From Clostridiales bacterium (GTDB taxonomy: Bacteria > Bacillota > Clostridia > Christensenellales > Aristaeellaceae): DNA of 64,000 nucleotides. The stretch covers positions 1,550,001 through 1,614,000 of the forward strand of contig CP069419.1 of the NCBI GenBank assembly GCA_017569285.1. The letters are read 5' to 3'. Below, one piece after another: positions 29,262 through 41,614 of this stretch (position 1 is the stretch's first letter; each line of letters begins with the position of its first letter). A model generated the notes under the pieces. The model saw only the letters and a program-made list of their open reading frames with translations, ran no database searches and had not been told where the DNA came from. The position numbers and the translations under genes are program-made.

Positions 29262-32098
29262 GCCTTCGGAGCATTTTCCAGCACCCGCCGCAGGTATTCC
29301 CCGGTAAAGGATCCCGGTGCCGCCGCCACCTGCTCCGGCGTTCCCTCGGCCACGACCGTGCCGCCGCCGTCGCCGCCCTCGGGTCCGAGGTCGATGATCC
29401 GGTCGGATACCTTGATCACGTCCAGGTTATGCTCAATCACCAGGACCGTGTTCCCGGCGTCGGTCAGCCGCTGCAGCACGTGCACCAGCCGGTCCACGTC
29501 CGCCATGTGCAGGCCGGTCGTCGGTTCATCCAGCAGGTAGATGGTCCGCCCCGTCGCCTTCCGGCTCAGCTCGGTCGCCAGCTTCACGCGCTGGGCCTCG
29601 CCGCCGGACAGCGTGGTGGATGCCTGCCCGAGCTTCATGTATCCCAGGCCAACATCGGCCAGCGTTTCCAGCTTCCGCTCAATCGCCGGATGGTTTTCGA
29701 AGAAGGCCAGCGCCTCCTCGATCGTCATGTCGAGTACTTCGCTGATATTCTTCCCCTGCCAGGTCACCTCCAGGGTTTCCCGGTTGTACCGCTGCCCGTG
29801 GCATACGTCGCAGGGCACGTACAGGTCCGGCAGGAAGTGCATCTCGATCTTCTTCATACCGTCGCCCTGGCAGGCCTCGCACCGGCCGCCCTTCACGTTG
29901 AAGGAGAACCGGTTCTCCCGGTATCCGCGGGCTTTGGCCTCCGGGCTCAGCGCAAACAGCTTCCGGATCTGGTCAAACAGGCCCGTATAGGTGGCAGGAT
30001 TGCTCCGGGGCGTCCGCCCGATGGGGCTCTGGTCAATCATAATGATCTTGTCCAGCTTTTCCAGCCCGTCCATGCTGTCAAACGCGCCCGGACGGGTCTT
30101 CGCCCGGTTCAGCACACGGGCCAGGTGCTTGTACAGGATCTCATTCACCAGGCTGCTCTTTCCGCTGCCGCTCACGCCGGTCACGCAGGTCAGCACACCC
30201 AGGGGAATCTTCACGTCAATATGCTTCAGGTTATGCTCCGAAGCGCCGTACACGGTCAGGTACCCGGTGGGTTTCCGCCGCTTCTTCGGCACGGGAATGA
30301 ACTTCCGGCCGCTCAGGTACTGCCCCGTCAGGCTGTCCGGGCTGGCTTTGATATCCTCCGCCGTACCCTCCGCTACGATGTAGCCGCCGTGGATGCCCGC
30401 CCCGGGGCCAACGTCCACAATCCAGTCCGCCGCCATCATGGTTTCCTCGTCGTGTTCCACCACGATCACGGTATTGCCGATATCCCGCATCCGCCGCAGC
30501 GTTGCGATCAGCTTTGCGTTGTCCCGCTGGTGCAGGCCGATGGACGGCTCGTCCAGGATGTACATCACACCCATCAGCGCGCTGCCGATCTGGGTAGCCA
30601 GGCGGATCCGCTGCGCTTCGCCGCCGGACAGCGTCCCCGCGCCGCGGCTCAGTGTCAGGTAGCCCAGTCCCACGTCGCCCAGGAATCCCAGCCGGGCATC
30701 GATCTCCTTCAGGATCTGCGCTGCGATCACCTGGCTGCTGCCTTCCAGCTTCAGCTCCCGGAAGAACTTCCGCGCTTCCGTAATGCTCATGTCGCTGACC
30801 TCAGGCAGACTCTTCCCGCCCACGGTCACCGCCCGCGCTTCCGGCTTCAGCCGCTGCCCGCGGCATTCCGGGCAAGTCTCCTCGGCCATGTATTCCTCAT
30901 AAGCCTGCTTCATCGCTTCGGAGGTGGTCTCGCGGTACCGCCGCTCCAGCGTCGGAATCACACCCTCAAAGGATGTGGTATACTCGCTCATTCCCCGGAC
31001 GCCCTCATAGGTAATCCGGATCTTTTCATCCCCGGTGCCATAGAGGATGGCGTTCATGCCTTCCTCGTTGATGTCGCCCACGGGGGTATCCATCGTAAAG
31101 CCGTACTTCTGGCCCATCGCCGCGAAGTACTGTGCGGCAATTCCGTTGTCCTCACCGGTATTGAAGCCCATCGCGGTCAGCGCGCCCTCCCGCAGGCTCA
31201 GCCGGTCATCCGGGAAAATCGCGTCCTTGCTGATCTTCATGCGGATACCGAGGCCGCTGCACGCCGGGCAGGCACCAAACGGGCTGTTGAAGGAGAACAT
31301 CCGCGGCGCCAGCTCCTCGATGGAAACACCGCAGTCCGGGCAGGCATAATTCATGCTGTACAGGGTTTCCCCTTCGCCGATCCGGTCGATGATCACCAGC
31401 CCCGCGCTCTTCGCGGAAGCCGTCTCGATATCCTCCGCCAGCCGCTGGGTGAATTCCTTGCCCTCGCGGCGGATCAGTCGGTCCACCACGATCTCGATCG
31501 TGTGCTTCTTCTTTTTGTCCAGCTCCGGCGTATCTTCCAGGTCGTACATGGTGCCGTCGATCCGCACGCGCACATAACCGCTTTTCCGGGCGTTCGCGAG
31601 GATATCCCGGTGCTCGCCCTTCCGGGCGCGTACCAGCGGCGCCAGCACCTGCATCCGGGTGCCCTCCGGTGCGGCGCATACCGCGTCCACAATCTCGTCC
31701 ACGCTCTGCTTTCGGATTTCCCGGCCGCAGTTCGGGCAGTGGGGCACGCCGGTCCGCGCCCACAGCAGGCGCAGGTAATCATGGATTTCCGTCACCGTGC
31801 CCACGGTGGACCGGGGATTCCGTCCGGTCGTCTTCTGATCAATGGAAATCGCCGGGCTCAGTCCGTCGATAGTATCCACATCCGGCTTGTCCATCTGTCC
31901 CAGGAACTGCCGGGCATAGCTGCTCAGGCTTTCCACATAGCGGCGCTGGCCTTCCGCGTAGATCGTATCAAAAGCAAGGGAGCTTTTGCCGCTTCCGCTC
32001 AGGCCGGTGATCACCGTCAGCTTGTCCCGGGGGATTTTTACAGATATGTTCTTGAGGTTATGCTCTCGCGCGCCCCGTATTTCCAAGTATTCGTTCAT
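29258..32098 (-). CDS. uvrA: Excinuclease ABC subunit A
   Basis: 946 residues. DNA damage recognition ATPase of nucleotide excision repair. Two ABC modules: Walker [24 protein letters not shown] and [15 protein letters not shown], signature LSGGEAQR in both halves. Zinc fingers: CPNCG, CPDCG ... CPACSG, and [29 protein letters not shown] (the third essential for DNA binding). First residues [20 protein letters not shown] are standard. The start overlaps the gtrA-like gene by 4 bases; no uvrB is adjacent. Confidence 0.98.
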   Translation of the reverse strand: MNEYLEIRGAREHNLKNISVKIPRDKLTVITGLSGSGKSSLAFDTIYAEGQRRYVESLSSYARQFLGQMDKPDVDTIDGLSPAISIDQKTTGRNPRSTVGTVTEIHDYLRLLWARTGVPHCPNCGREIRKQSVDEIVDAVCAAPEGTRMQVLAPLVRARKGEHRDILANARKSGYVRVRIDGTMYDLEDTPELDKKKKHTIEIVVDRLIRREGKEFTQRLAEDIETASAKSAGLVIIDRIGEGETLYSMNYACPDCGVSIEELAPRMFSFNSPFGACPACSGLGIRMKISKDAIFPDDRLSLREGALTAMGFNTGEDNGIAAQYFAAMGQKYGFTMDTPVGDINEEGMNAILYGTGDEKIRITYEGVRGMSEYTTSFEGVIPTLERRYRETTSEAMKQAYEEYMAEETCPECRGQRLKPEARAVTVGGKSLPEVSDMSITEARKFFRELKLEGSSQVIAAQILKEIDARLGFLGDVGLGYLTLSRGAGTLSGGEAQRIRLATQIGSALMGVMYILDEPSIGLHQRDNAKLIATLRRMRDIGNTVIVVEHDEETMMAADWIVDVGPGAGIHGGYIVAEGTAEDIKASPDSLTGQYLSGRKFIPVPKKRRKPTGYLTVYGASEHNLKHIDVKIPLGVLTCVTGVSGSGKSSLVNEILYKHLARVLNRAKTRPGAFDSMDGLEKLDKIIMIDQSPIGRTPRSNPATYTGLFDQIRKLFALSPEAKARGYRENRFSFNVKGGRCEACQGDGMKKIEMHFLPDLYVPCDVCHGQRYNRETLEVTWQGKNISEVLDMTIEEALAFFENHPAIERKLETLADVGLGYMKLGQASTTLSGGEAQRVKLATELSRKATGRTIYLLDEPTTGLHMADVDRLVHVLQRLTDAGNTVLVIEHNLDVIKVSDRIIDLGPEGGDGGGTVVAEGTPEQVAAAPGSFTGEYLRRVLENAPKA

Positions 32099-32565
32099 GC
32101 TTCCTTATCCTGCTGCTTCCTGGCCCGTTCGTTCGTATCGATCGTGCCACGGTACACCACAAATTTCTGGTACAGAAACTCGGTAACGAAATTGATCAGC
32201 ATCGTACCGATCTGGACCACATAGTTGTTCACCAGCGGTTCGCCGGAAGCGGCCGCACCGGTAAACGGGTTCTCGCCGGTCAGCGCTGCTGTCCACCAGG
32301 TGCTCAGCGGAGTAAACACCAGGTAGAACAGGCCGACCAGCAGCATGCTCCGTTTGATATCCGCGTCGCTGCGGAAAGTGTACTTCCGGTTGAAGGTAAA
32401 GTTCCACAGCACGCTCAGGATCAGGGAAACCAGATAGCTCAGCCAAGGCGCCCAGTGCAGTACCTCGTACATCAGCGTGTACGTGACGATCTGGATAATC
32501 CCGGCTGACGCGCTGAACAGCGTAAATTTCAGTGCCTGCCATGCCTCGTGCTTTCCGTTGCCCAT
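32095..32565 (-). CDS. GtrA-family membrane protein
   Basis: 156 residues, four hydrophobic segments. [50 protein letters not shown] (the family's N-F-x-x-N-R-x-Y-T-F motif), and [22 protein letters not shown] define GtrA, thought to flip polyprenyl-phosphate sugars for cell-surface glycosylation. Start chosen at ATG 32565 after GGGGGGCGGGCA; the open frame continues upstream but is only shadow sequence over tsaD. No glycosyltransferase gene is adjacent. The stop codon overlaps the uvrA start. Confidence 0.88.
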   Translation of the reverse strand: MGNGKHEAWQALKFTLFSASAGIIQIVTYTLMYEVLHWAPWLSYLVSLILSVLWNFTFNRKYTFRSDADIKRSMLLVGLFYLVFTPLSTWWTAALTGENPFTGAAASGEPLVNNYVVQIGTMLINFVTEFLYQKFVVYRGTIDTNERARKQQDKEA

Positions 32566-32588
32566 TGCCCGCCCCCCTGTTCTGTCCG

Positions 32589-33668
32589 TTACTGTTCGCT
32601 CATCACCAGCCGGAGTGCCGGTTCGGCGTTCATGTTCAGCCCGGCGGTTTCCCCCCGCCGCAGCTGGTAATATGCCGCGCTTCCGATCATCGCTCCGTTG
32701 TCCGTGCACAGCTTGATTTCCGGCATATACAGCCGTACACCCAGCTCATCACACATTGCCTGTGCCATCCGCCGCAGCTCCCGGTTGGCGGATACGCCGC
32801 CCGCAAGCGCCATACCGCCCGCGGCAGTTTCTGGCCGTTCGCGGATCAGGATCCGCGCCTTGTCGGTCAGTTCCCTGCAGACCGCCCGGCGGAATGACGC
32901 CGCCAGGTCTGCCCGGGGCAGCGGTTCTCCCCGCTGTTCAATCCCGTGCACCGTGTTGATGAACGCGGTCTTCAGTCCGCTGAAGCTGTAATCATACCGT
33001 CCCGCGGTCTTCGGTTCCGGAAGGCGGAACGCCTCCGGATCTCCCTCCTCGGCCAGCGCGTCAATCCTTGGGCCGCCGGGATACGGCAGGCCGAGCGCGC
33101 GGGCCGCCTTGTCAAACGCTTCGCCCGCCGCGTCATCCGCCGTCTGCCCCAGCAGCCGGTATACGCCGTAATCCCGGACCTCCACCAGGTGGCTGTGCCC
33201 GCCGGAAACCACCAGGCACAGGAATGGGGGTTCCAGGTCCGGATTCGTCAGGTAGTTTGCGCTCACATGGCCTTCGATATGGTTCACGCCGATCAGCGGC
33301 TTTCCCGCCGCGAAGGCCAGTCCCTTCATGCAGTTGACACCGGTCAGCAGTGCGCCGACCAGTCCGGGGCCTTTGGTGACCGCCAGCGCGTCCACATCCG
33401 CCAGTTCCATGCCGGCCGCGCGCAGCGCCTCATCCACCACCCGGTCGCATGCTTCCATGTGCGCCCGGCTCGCGATCTCCGGCACGACGCCGCCGTACAG
33501 CTCGTGCAGGTCGATCTGGCTGAACACGATATTGCTCAGGATTTTGCGTCCATCCTCAATCACCGCCGCGGCAGTCTCGTCGCAGCTGGTTTCCAGCGCC
33601 AGGATCCGGACGCCCTTCTTGTCCCGCAGTGCCTCCGCCTGCCGGCGGGAGGCCTCCTCATAGGTCAT
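32589..33668 (-). CDS. tsaD: tRNA N6-threonylcarbamoyladenosine transferase TsaD
   Basis: 359 residues. Transfers threonylcarbamoyl to A37 of ANN-decoding tRNAs. ASKHA fold: LALETSCDETAAAVIEDGRKILSN, metal-binding His residues in EIASRAHMEAC and NHIEGHVSANYL, and GLVGALLTGVNCMKGLAF. ATG at 33668 follows AAGGAG by 8 bases and overlaps the stop of the upstream gene (ATGA). tsaB, tsaC and tsaE are not in the window. Confidence 0.97.
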   Translation of the reverse strand: MTYEEASRRQAEALRDKKGVRILALETSCDETAAAVIEDGRKILSNIVFSQIDLHELYGGVVPEIASRAHMEACDRVVDEALRAAGMELADVDALAVTKGPGLVGALLTGVNCMKGLAFAAGKPLIGVNHIEGHVSANYLTNPDLEPPFLCLVVSGGHSHLVEVRDYGVYRLLGQTADDAAGEAFDKAARALGLPYPGGPRIDALAEEGDPEAFRLPEPKTAGRYDYSFSGLKTAFINTVHGIEQRGEPLPRADLAASFRRAVCRELTDKARILIRERPETAAGGMALAGGVSANRELRRMAQAMCDELGVRLYMPEIKLCTDNGAMIGSAAYYQLRRGETAGLNMNAEPALRLVMSEQ

Positions 33669-34357
33669 GGTTTTTGCTCCTTGTTTCTGGTCCGGTATAT
33701 TCCGGCCCGGGCCGCGGCTTCCAGCAGGATTGGCATGGCCAGTGCCCGCATGGCGCCCCGGATACCCAGGCGGATAAAGAAATCCAGCGGCATCAGGCGG
33801 ATCAGCAGGTCCGTCTGCGGATTCAGCAGCCATCCGCCGTTGGGGAATGCCGCCTTGTGAAAGGTGACAAACAGGCCGGTAAAGTCTGCCAGCGCCCAGA
33901 TCAGCAGTGCGGCAAGCACGCCGCCCATGATCCGCAGTCCGGTCAGGATACCCCGGCAGAACCGTTCCCGGTTTCCGCGCAGCAGCACGGCGGCGGTCAG
34001 CACCAGCGCCGACACACCTGCCAGGATCATCACCGTCCGGTCCAGGGATATCAGTGCCCGGCAGTCCGCCATGTGCGCTGCCTCATAGTCATGGAAGCAC
34101 GGGGCATTCTGCCCCGCGCTGTCCGTAACTGTATATTGGAATTCCGCAATCCGGCCGGTCAGGTATCCGGTGGTCATGTCCACAATTCCCGGATATTCCG
34201 CCGCGGCCAGCCCGGTCGTTTCCGGCGGCGCGCACTGCATCATTTCCGCTTCCATCAGATGGCCGTCCCCGGCAATCTGCAGGATGACGGCGGTAATCCA
34301 GAACATGATCCAGAGAATGGCTGCGGCTGCACCGATGGCTTTGGAATACTTCTTCAC
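33665..34357 (-). CDS. DUF1461 (TIGR01906-type) integral membrane protein
   Basis: 230 residues, about five membrane segments (N-terminal IGAAAAILWIMFWITAVI, ILAGVSALVLTAAVLL, ILTGLRIMGGVLAALLIWALADF and the last LAMPILLEAAARAG). The family's extracytoplasmic DYEAAHMADCRALI and the FHKAAFPNGGWLLNPQTDLLIRLMPLDFF block are recognisable. Function is unknown. Start is GTG (34357), 3 bases after AGGAGGC. First gene of the tsaD-gtrA-uvrA group, 20 bases downstream of the structured repeat. Confidence 0.85.
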   Translation of the reverse strand: MKKYSKAIGAAAAILWIMFWITAVILQIAGDGHLMEAEMMQCAPPETTGLAAAEYPGIVDMTTGYLTGRIAEFQYTVTDSAGQNAPCFHDYEAAHMADCRALISLDRTVMILAGVSALVLTAAVLLRGNRERFCRGILTGLRIMGGVLAALLIWALADFTGLFVTFHKAAFPNGGWLLNPQTDLLIRLMPLDFFIRLGIRGAMRALAMPILLEAAARAGIYRTRNKEQKP

Positions 34358-34377
34358 GCTGCCTCCTGTGGCGCCTT

Positions 34378-34480
34378 GCGATCGCCGTTACCCATTCCTG
34401 CTTCGCTTACGACTCGCAGCAATGGACGGCTGTAGCATGCGAAGCACGTTACGCGCTGAAGCGCGTGTGCTTCTGCATCA
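34378..34480 (-). repeat. Dispersed two-hairpin repeat, copy A (after prfB)
   Basis: About 100 bases, homologous to 57933-58035. Read on the minus strand it starts at the prfB stop codon (TGA) and forms hairpin 1, GAAGCAC/GTGCTTC with ACGCGC-TTCA-GCGCGT inside, then hairpin 2, GCCGT and CCATT pairing with AATGG and ACGGC. Conserved single-strand parts are GCTACAGC between the hairpins and GGTAAC near the end, and both copies finish with GCGATCGC. There is no open frame in common. It lies in an otherwise empty 120-base gap before the GTG of the DUF1461 gene. Confidence 0.85.
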
Positions 34481-35578
34481 TTGCATCTTCAGGTACGCTG
34501 TCACGAAACCTTCCAGGTTGCCGTTCATGACGTCGTCAATGTTGCCGGATTCGTAGTTCGTCCGGTGGTCCTTCACCATCGTGTAGGGCTGGAAGACGTA
34601 GGAGCGGATCTGGCTGCCCCATTCAATCTTCTTCATCTCGCCCTTGATGTCCGCCATCTGCTGTTCCTTTTCCCGCTCACGCAGTTCCAGCAGCTTGGCT
34701 TTCAGCATTTTCAGACAGGTCGCGCGGTTCTGAACCTGGTCGCGCTCCGTCTGGCAGGCCACCACGATACCCGTGGGGAAGTGCGTCATCCGGACGGCGG
34801 AACTGGTCTTGTTGACGTTCTGTCCGCCGGCGCCGCTGGAGTGGTAGGTATCCACCCGCACGTCCTTCATGTCAATCTTGATCTCGTCGCCGTCATCCTC
34901 GAGCATCGGCGCAACATCCAGGCTGGAGAAGCTGGTGTGCCGCCGGGCGTTCGCGTCGAAAGGACTGATGCGCACCAGCCGGTGCACGCCCTTTTCTCCG
35001 CGCAGGTAGCCGTAGGCATGGTCGCCGCTTACCTCGAACGTCACGCTCTTGATGCCGGCTTCATCGCCGTCCAGCAGGTCCAGCAGCTTCACCTCGAAGC
35101 CCATCCGCTCGCAATACCGGGTATACATCCGGTACAGCATCTGCGTCCAGTCCTGCGCTTCCGTTCCGCCGGCGCCGGCGTGCAGGCTCAGCACCGCGTC
35201 GCTGTCGTCATAGTCGCCCCGCATCAGGGTTTCCAGCTCCAGCGCATCCGACTGTTCCTTCAGCTTTTCCAGTTCCTCGCCGACCTCGCGCACCATATCC
35301 TCGTCATTTTCTTCCTTCGCCAGTTCCATCATGGTGTCGATGTCATCAGCGGTGGAGAGCAGGTGCTCATAATGATTCAGTTTGTTTTTCAGATGGCCCA
35401 GCTTCTGGTTCACCTTGGTGGACCGTTCCGTATCATTCCAGAATTCCGGCTGGTTCATTTCCTCGGTCAGCTCGTCGATCTGCTCCCGCATATGGTCGAT
35501 ATGCAGTGCCTCGCCGGCCGCCAGGATGCTCTTCCGGATTCCGTTGATGTCCTGGGCGTATTGTTCCAGTTCAATCAT
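34478..35578 (-). CDS. prfB: Peptide chain release factor 2
   Basis: 366 residues. Recognises UGA and UAA. The SPF anticodon-like tripeptide is in RISPFDANARRH and the catalytic GGQ in SSGAGGQNVNKTSSAVRM. The whole protein is in a single frame: the usual in-frame UGA and frameshift slippery site near codon 25 is absent (read-through ILAAGEALHIDHMREQIDEL). The stop codon itself is at the border of the dispersed structured repeat. An 82-base gap separates it from secA upstream. Confidence 0.97.
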   Translation of the reverse strand: MIELEQYAQDINGIRKSILAAGEALHIDHMREQIDELTEEMNQPEFWNDTERSTKVNQKLGHLKNKLNHYEHLLSTADDIDTMMELAKEENDEDMVREVGEELEKLKEQSDALELETLMRGDYDDSDAVLSLHAGAGGTEAQDWTQMLYRMYTRYCERMGFEVKLLDLLDGDEAGIKSVTFEVSGDHAYGYLRGEKGVHRLVRISPFDANARRHTSFSSLDVAPMLEDDGDEIKIDMKDVRVDTYHSSGAGGQNVNKTSSAVRMTHFPTGIVVACQTERDQVQNRATCLKMLKAKLLELREREKEQQMADIKGEMKKIEWGSQIRSYVFQPYTMVKDHRTNYESGNIDDVMNGNLEGFVTAYLKMQ

Positions 35579-35660
35579 GGTTATTTCTCCTTTGTTTGGG
35601 TCCCCTGCGTCAGTTTTCCGCAGTCAGTCAATTACGTCCGTTTCATTCACCAACCGCACT

Positions 35661-38360
<2,700 letters not shown>

Positions 38361-38420
38361 CGGTGTACTCCTCACGTTCGCTTTGTCCGCAGCAAAAAAA
38401 CGGACATATATAGACAAATT

Positions 38421-38449
38421 ATTATACCACCCCAACCCCCTGCCCGCAA
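38421..38449 (-). promoter_or_regulatory. Promoter of secA
   Basis: Minus strand -35 TTGCGG (38444-38449), -10 TATAAT (38421-38426), 17-base spacing; about 60 bases upstream of the start codon. Confidence 0.78.
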
Positions 38450-38488
38450 CCACAAAACATCCGGATGCCCGCTGCCTGCCGTCGGGAC

Positions 38489-38521
38489 AAAAAAGTCCGG
38501 AACCCGTATCGGGTTCCGGAC
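38489..38521 (-). terminator. Terminator of the surface-protein gene
   Basis: Perfect 12-bp stem (38495-38506 with 38510-38521), loop TAT, then T6 on the minus strand (38489-38494). It insulates secA from the gene at 38544-40502. Confidence 0.9.
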
Positions 38522-38543
38522 CCTTTGTCTTCAGTTCAGGGAA

Positions 38544-40502
38544 TCAGCCCTTCTTTGCCCTGCGGCGGTGGGCGGCTTCCGCTGTCTGCACGGCGGTATC
38601 CGCGGCGTCCTTCAGGGCTTCGCCGGCATCCTCCGCCGCTTCCCCGGCAGCTTCCTTCACGTCGTCAGCCGCTTCTTCCACGGTCTCTGCGGCCGCTTCC
38701 GCTGCCTGCTCCGCGTCTTCCTTCTTCTCGGAATACAACCGGCGCAGCGTTTCCGCCATCGGAGCTGCTTCATCCGAGATATCCGCCTTCTCCTCTGCGG
38801 GAGCCGGTGTTTCTTCCGGAGCGGCTGCCGTTTCCGCCTCTTCCTGCGGTTTATCCTCGTCCGTACCGCTGCGGATCTCGTTTCTCCGTCCGCGCTTCGG
38901 TGTGGCGCTGTAGTCGCGGTACAGGCCGCCGTCCAGGTGGTCCATCGCCTTGTTGGACTGGCTCTTGCTGATCGCCCGGCGCACCGCGCCGATCAGCAGC
39001 AGGATGGCCAGCACACCGGCCACAGCCGCCAGGATCCATTTCGCTGAATCCGCGATGCCTTCCGCCTGGCTGATCCAGGTGGGTTCCGCGGTTGCCGGGG
39101 GATAGGTGACCTGCACCGGGGCCGGCGGGGTAATCACCGGGGTCGCCGTCGGTTCCGGCGTCGGCGGTGCGTGTTTGATCGGAATCGCATTGCTCGGGAA
39201 GCTCAGGGTCTGGCCCAGCTGGTCATTCACCCGCGCCTCAAACTGGAATGTACCCTTGTCGCTGATCAGCACGTCCCGGGTAAAGGTTTTGCTCTCCCGC
39301 GGGGCAATGGAAGCGAATGTATACAGCCGCGTATTCACCGCGTACACCGCGATATTGCTGACGTCCATCGTGCTGTCATTGGTCACGGTCACCGTGAAAC
39401 GAACCTGTGCGGGAATCGTGTAAACGTTGTCCCGGTCCGCTTCTGCGGTCACTTTCAGCGCGATCTGCTGGGTGGGATCGGTGGCAATCACCTTCACCTG
39501 GCCGGTCGCGGTTTCCACCGCCTGGCCTTTTTCGTCTTCGCCCTTCACGGTAAACAGCAGGTCCTGCGTCTCCGTGATGGTCAGGTCCTTTTCCAGCGTC
39601 AGGGACTGTCCCTTCGGAACCGTCACATCTTCAAACACGGTCCCCAGTTTCTCATCCGTCACAACGACGTTCTTGTAATCGGTGGAGCCGGAGTTCTTCA
39701 GCTTCAGGGTCAGTTTAACCACATCACCCGGTGCACCGCCCTTTTTGTCGGCGGTCAGCGTGGCGCTCAGGTTGATCTTGCCGTATTTGATGGTGGCGCT
39801 GTCCACCTTGCTGGTATAGCTCTTGCCGCCGGCCTTGTAGGAAACGGTGGCTGCGCTGGTCAGGTCCTTCTTGCCCATCTTGACGGTGAAAACATGCTTC
39901 GCGGTTTCACCGGCCTTGATGCTTCCGATGGAGGCGTTGTCCTTCGCAATCGAGGAGTTCTCCTTGATGGTGACGGAGGAAACATCCGCAGAGCCTTTGT
40001 TGGTGATTTCATAAATCACGCTGACTTCCTGTCCGTCTGAGGCCGTCTGCGGGATGATGGAACGCTTCACTTCCAGTTCCGGTTCCGCGCCGGAATAATG
40101 GATATGCCGGGTGATGCCGGCAGCGTAGGATTTCAGTTCGCCTTCTTCGTTATACACGGAATAGCGGACAATGAAGGTGATCTTGCCTTCGTCCAGTTCC
40201 TTCTGCGTCACGGACCAGGGACCGCTCCAGTTCTTGCTGGACCCGACAGTCAGTGTGGGAGAGCCGAACTCATCCACCTGCTTCCCGCTGGGATAGTACA
40301 GGGTTACCGGTCCGGGGAGATCGCTTTCACCCGCGTTGCTCACCGTAATGGAAACCGTGATGGTTTTGGGCTCGGAGAAAGTGTCGTCGCTCAGTTCCAT
40401 ATTGAACTTCAGCGAATCGTTGGCCGCCAGCGCCGAACCCGTCACCAGAAGGATCAGCGCGATGCCAAGCGCCAGTACCAGCCACAGCCGTTTTCTGCTC
40501 AT
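38544..40502 (-). CDS. Large surface-exposed repeat protein with membrane anchor and Ala/Glu-rich cytoplasmic tail
   Basis: 652 residues, no recognised function. Signal peptide 1-26 (VLALGIALILLVTGSALA-A). The outer part (about 27-445) holds four to five beta-sandwich repeats of CARDB/DUF11 type, each with an ITVSNAG-, YEITNKGS-, LKLKNSG- or VTVTNDS-like strand, then a Pro/Thr-rich linker (HAPPTPEPTATPVITPP). One membrane helix (about 488-507) is followed by a 145-residue cytoplasmic tail ending in a long Ala/Glu/Asp/Lys helix (EQAAEAAAETVEEAADDV and on) and a basic tip HRRRAKKG. This resembles COG1361-type secreted or S-layer-like proteins. Own promoter; ended by a terminator. Confidence 0.88.
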   Translation of the reverse strand: MSRKRLWLVLALGIALILLVTGSALAANDSLKFNMELSDDTFSEPKTITVSITVSNAGESDLPGPVTLYYPSGKQVDEFGSPTLTVGSSKNWSGPWSVTQKELDEGKITFIVRYSVYNEEGELKSYAAGITRHIHYSGAEPELEVKRSIIPQTASDGQEVSVIYEITNKGSADVSSVTIKENSSIAKDNASIGSIKAGETAKHVFTVKMGKKDLTSAATVSYKAGGKSYTSKVDSATIKYGKINLSATLTADKKGGAPGDVVKLTLKLKNSGSTDYKNVVVTDEKLGTVFEDVTVPKGQSLTLEKDLTITETQDLLFTVKGEDEKGQAVETATGQVKVIATDPTQQIALKVTAEADRDNVYTIPAQVRFTVTVTNDSTMDVSNIAVYAVNTRLYTFASIAPRESKTFTRDVLISDKGTFQFEARVNDQLGQTLSFPSNAIPIKHAPPTPEPTATPVITPPAPVQVTYPPATAEPTWISQAEGIADSAKWILAAVAGVLAILLLIGAVRRAISKSQSNKAMDHLDGGLYRDYSATPKRGRRNEIRSGTDEDKPQEEAETAAAPEETPAPAEEKADISDEAAPMAETLRRLYSEKKEDAEQAAEAAAETVEEAADDVKEAAGEAAEDAGEALKDAADTAVQTAEAAHRRRAKKG

Positions 40503-40593
40503 AATGTTTCGGAGCCCCCGCTCCTTCCTCCTTCCTCCGGTGGATGCCTCCGCCGGACCCGCTATGAATTTACGGTTACAGGATGTCTATGAT

Positions 40594-40622
40594 ATTTTAC
40601 CGGCTAAGCCATGCCATGTCAA
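40594..40622 (-). promoter_or_regulatory. Promoter of the surface-protein gene
   Basis: Minus strand -35 TTGACA (40617-40622) overlaps the stop of the upstream gene; -10 TAAAAT (40594-40599), 17-base spacing; about 90-base leader before ATG 40502. Confidence 0.8.
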
Positions 40623-41464
40623 GCTTTCGGCTCCTCTTCGGCGAAATCCGCCGGCGGAATCTCCCCTTCCGGCGGAGCGGGCTCCGCAAACGAATCCGCC
40701 CAGGCCGGTTCCATTTCGTCCATCCGGATCTGCTCCACGGCCGGTTCCCGGACCGCGCTGCGCCTTGCCGCAGGCGCGTCCTGCGCCATGGACGGCGGCA
40801 GTTTCACCTTTTTCTTCTTCCCCAGTTTCTCCTGGGCAAAGCCGATGGTATCATCCCAGGAGAATGGCGTGCAGATCGTGGGAATCCGCAGCCACCAGGC
40901 CGGGGCATAGAAGAGAATCATGCATTTTTCAGGCCACAGCTGCACCCGGGCTACGTCCTTCCAGGCCAGGTCCCTGCGGGAAAGCATCAGCACCCGGGTA
41001 TCCCCGCCCTCGGCCTGTTTCGCCGCCGCCGGGGATTTCATCCGCATCAGCAGTTTCAGCGGGGTCGGATCCGGCAGATAGCGGGTCTCATGGATTCCCC
41101 GGCTGTCCACCACAAAGTCGGACAGTTCCTTTCCCTGAAGCAGCAGGACGGCAAACACCGCCAGCAGGGCCGCTGCCAGCAGGATCAGCAGGGTCAGCGG
41201 GAAACCGGAAGTCATCATCCGCTCCACCGCGGCGATTCCTCCGCTCACCGCCTCCAGGACCAGCACCAGCACCAGGATAACCAGCGCCGCTGGCAGCAGC
41301 ACGCGCATCACGCTGTTCCAGTACATCCAGTCCTTCACCGGCGTGCGTTCCACGCACCATGCGGCATGCGCGGCATTTTTCCCCAGCCGGGTTCCGCAGC
41401 GGGGGCAGATCTCCCCCGGCTCCACTTCCCGGCCGCATTTTTTGCAGTATGCTGTCAGTGCCAT
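40619..41464 (-). CDS. Zinc-ribbon membrane protein of unknown function
   Basis: 281 residues. An N-terminal zinc ribbon (CKKCGREVEPGEICPRCGTRLG, C-x2-C...C-x2-C) precedes two membrane segments (VLLPAALVILVLVLVLEAV and LTLLILLAAALLAVFAVLLL). The following 100 residues (LSDFVVDSRGIHETRYLPDPTPLKLLMRMKSP ... VLMLSRRDLAWKDVARVQLWPEKCMILFYAPAWWLRIPT) look like a PH-like (bPH) beta domain, with an acidic, Pro-rich tail. Similar architectures are common in Clostridia without a known role. Own promoter; upstream of the surface protein gene but with that gene's own promoter between. Confidence 0.83.
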   Translation of the reverse strand: MALTAYCKKCGREVEPGEICPRCGTRLGKNAAHAAWCVERTPVKDWMYWNSVMRVLLPAALVILVLVLVLEAVSGGIAAVERMMTSGFPLTLLILLAAALLAVFAVLLLQGKELSDFVVDSRGIHETRYLPDPTPLKLLMRMKSPAAAKQAEGGDTRVLMLSRRDLAWKDVARVQLWPEKCMILFYAPAWWLRIPTICTPFSWDDTIGFAQEKLGKKKKVKLPPSMAQDAPAARRSAVREPAVEQIRMDEMEPAWADSFAEPAPPEGEIPPADFAEEEPKA

Positions 41465-41504
41465 TCCCGGCCTCCCTTGCGGCGTGACGCCGTCTGTCGC
41501 ATTG

Positions 41505-41533
41505 ATTATACATCAGAACCCGCCCTGGGGCAA
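41505..41533 (-). promoter_or_regulatory. Promoter of the zinc-ribbon membrane protein
   Basis: Minus strand -35 TTGCCC (41528-41533), -10 TATAAT (41505-41510), 17-base spacing. Confidence 0.72.
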
Positions 41534-41561
41534 AGCTTTTGCACCGGTATCCGTCCAAACG

Positions 41562-41592
41562 AAAAGGATGCCGCCCGCCGGGCAGCATCCTT
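41562..41592 (-). terminator. Terminator of the MATE gene
   Basis: AAGGATGC (41564-41571) pairs with GCATCCTT (41585-41592), with an inner GCCCG/CGGGC; on the minus strand TTTTCGTTT follows. Confidence 0.8.
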
Positions 41593-41614
41593 CTCCGTTT
41601 CCCTCTTCCGGGAA

